DNA from: Leptolinea sp964424035 | GTDB lineage: Bacteria > Chloroflexota > Anaerolineae > Anaerolineales > Anaerolineaceae | DNA: 64,000 nucleotides | Assembly (NCBI GenBank): GCA_964424035.1 | Contig: CAYRHB010000002.1 | Coordinates: 10,157 to 74,156 of the forward strand | Reading direction: 5' to 3' | Shown: one piece after another, positions 62,866-64,000 of the stretch | Numbering within the stretch: the stretch's first letter is position 1 | Layout of the letters: each line of letters starts with the position of its first letter | Made by a program: the position numbers and the translations under genes | Notes under the pieces: model-generated | What the model was told of the DNA's origin: nothing | The model's database searches: none | What the model saw: the letters and a program-made list of their open reading frames with translations, nothing else

Positions 62866-63893
62866 TCGGCACCCGTTTGCGGGTTTACCCCGCGCCAGAC
62901 TGCATTTAATGCACGCAGGCCGCTGATCTCACGCAAATACTGGGCGTCAACCGAAAAATAGATATCTCCCCGGTTCGAATCCAACCCGTGATGGGGAAGG
63001 GTGTCAGCAGCCAGCCAGAGGTTCCAGTACGGCAGGTCATATTCATGTGCCACACCGGCTGTCACAGTGTTGATGGAATGGTCGCCTTCCACATTATCGA
63101 TCTTGGATGACAGAATGGGCACTACACCATGCTCAATGGAAAAATCTACCACCTTCCGCAGATATTTGGCATACCCTTCGGCATTCCCGTTCTTCCAATT
63201 GGTACCCATATTAATGAAGAGAATGGACGGTTTGTTCACCCGGAATTCGCATTCGAGCGGCGTTTCATTCGCCTGACATAATTGCGGTTCAGACCAGTTG
63301 GGATCAAGGACTGATGTGATCCCGAAACCCTGGCGCACCGCCACACCATCGCGGATGAACTGGCCTTTGAAGTTATCGATGGTTTCCTGCAATGCCGCGT
63401 CATCATCTGACAGGCGGTAACGGTCGCCGTCAAAGATGCCCAGAAAAACTTCGGGGACCGACTGGCAGTCACCCGCCACAGAATAGTGGCGCGGATCGTT
63501 GCCCATTTTCAATCCGGTCTGATAGATCTCACGCGCGCGCTCACTGACTGTGGGTATTATGGGCGCCTGACCCCAGCCCTTTGACGAGAGGTCATTATCC
63601 GGATTTGATAACGGTCCGGATGCCGGAGTGGGGATGATCTCGGGAGTGGATGTAGCCGTCGGGACAACCACGGTGGGGACTTCCGCAACCGGGGAGGGCA
63701 TCGCGGTTGCCGTGGGGAAGGCGGCGGACATGGTCTGTACCTGAACCGCAACAGCCGTTTGTTCGATGCTCATGGTAGCCACCTGCTCTGCCACCGAAGT
63801 CTGCAGGGCAACGTTCGAGTCTGCCGGCATGGTAGAAGAACACGCCGAAAGAAGCAGGCAAAATAAAGGAAGGTACGGGAAATATCGTTTCAT
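62862..63893 (-). CDS. SGNH-hydrolase-like lipoprotein without propeller
   Basis: A 343-residue lipoprotein: lipobox LLSAC (Cys18), a Pro/Thr linker (20-100) and an SGNH-like domain (about 105-343) paralogous to the one at 58698. Shared words include ETPLECE, NVEGDHSIN and HEYDLP or YEYDLP. Block I is again GDC (141-143). The block V Asp-His region that is intact in the paralogue reads RGDIYFS here, without His, so this copy is probably not a normal esterase and may be a binding protein. It is coupled to the MBL-fold gene. Confidence 0.75.
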   Translation of the reverse strand: MKRYFPYLPLFCLLLSACSSTMPADSNVALQTSVAEQVATMSIEQTAVAVQVQTMSAAFPTATAMPSPVAEVPTVVVPTATSTPEIIPTPASGPLSNPDNDLSSKGWGQAPIIPTVSERAREIYQTGLKMGNDPRHYSVAGDCQSVPEVFLGIFDGDRYRLSDDDAALQETIDNFKGQFIRDGVAVRQGFGITSVLDPNWSEPQLCQANETPLECEFRVNKPSILFINMGTNWKNGNAEGYAKYLRKVVDFSIEHGVVPILSSKIDNVEGDHSINTVTAGVAHEYDLPYWNLWLAADTLPHHGLDSNRGDIYFSVDAQYLREISGLRALNAVWRGVNPQTGAE

Positions 63894-64000
63894 AACCCGC
63901 CCATTTTAATCGAAATCCGCTGAAGAGGCTTCCCCGGTTTTCCTGGTGTAGGGGCAAAGTAGTAGAGTCCTAAACTGGCAAAGTTAAAATGTCCTATTAA

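Noticed and set aside
1..64000. tRNA, rRNA, CRISPR, transposase or phage genes
   Set aside because: I read the intergenic stretches for tRNA-like arms, spaced repeats and terminal inverted repeats and saw none; a covariance-model search would be decisive.

Overview
The window looks like part of a genome assembled from a metagenome, most likely Chloroflexota, class Anaerolineae. This is an inference from content. Many surface lipoproteins and secreted proteins carry long Thr/Pro linkers, there is an NBR1-type Ig-like lipoprotein, KimA-type transporters and several Chloroflexota-style two-component proteins, and I see no lipopolysaccharide genes. Two runs of exactly ten N (30728-30737 and 53729-53738) mark scaffold joins, so the order across them is less certain than elsewhere. 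I found no rRNA, tRNA, insertion sequence, phage gene or CRISPR array.

Layout. 1-2.3 kb: a short-chain dehydrogenase, an ATC-hydrolase-family protein and a Crp/Fnr regulator. 2.4-30.7 kb: a large exopolysaccharide (EPS) locus in three blocks. The plus-strand block (6.5-16.2 kb) holds an initiating phosphosugar transferase, four glycosyltransferases, two polysaccharide deacetylases, a FemAB-like acyltransferase and a WbpD-like acetyltransferase. It converges on a tight seven-gene minus-strand operon (16.2-25.8 kb): WbpB-like oxidase, WbpE-like aminotransferase, ParA-like ATPase, PAS-Wzz-tyrosine-kinase-like protein, Wzy-like polymerase, a membrane protein with a degenerate GGDEF domain, and a BcsB-like protein. 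A near-consensus promoter drives this operon. A third, plus-strand block (26.3-30.7 kb) holds a lyase-like lipoprotein, a second initiating transferase, a Wzx flippase and a third deacetylase. Paralogous lyase-like domains sit on both sides of the two main blocks.

30.8-41.5 kb is an L-arabinose module: a YtfQ/R/T-YjfF-type sugar ABC transporter facing a LacI-family regulator and araB-araD-araA. Matching palindromic operators sit just downstream of both divergent promoters, so the regulator probably controls uptake and itself. 41.6-47.9 kb: two small lipoproteins, two tandem 645-residue KimA-like potassium transporters and an MntP manganese exporter. 48.0-53.4 kb: a sensor kinase, a CheY-like protein and a REC-GAF-GAF-HD-GYP protein, probably a cyclic-di-GMP phosphodiesterase cascade.

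53.8-57.8 kb: a STAS-like protein, a small membrane protein, RtcB RNA ligase, a 35-residue membrane protein and an AmtB ammonium transporter with 11-bp-phased direct repeats in front of it. 58-63.9 kb: a minus-strand group of surface proteins (two SGNH-like lipoproteins with GDC in place of GDS, an NBR1-Ig lipoprotein, a UlaG-like metallo-hydrolase) and a free-standing acyl carrier protein.

The most interesting system is the EPS locus. It combines a Wzx/Wzy/Wzz-type assembly line with parts typical of synthase-dependent secretion: a BcsB-like protein, and a degenerate GGDEF protein that keeps its RxxD cyclic-di-GMP site. The chain-length regulator carries an N-terminal PAS domain.
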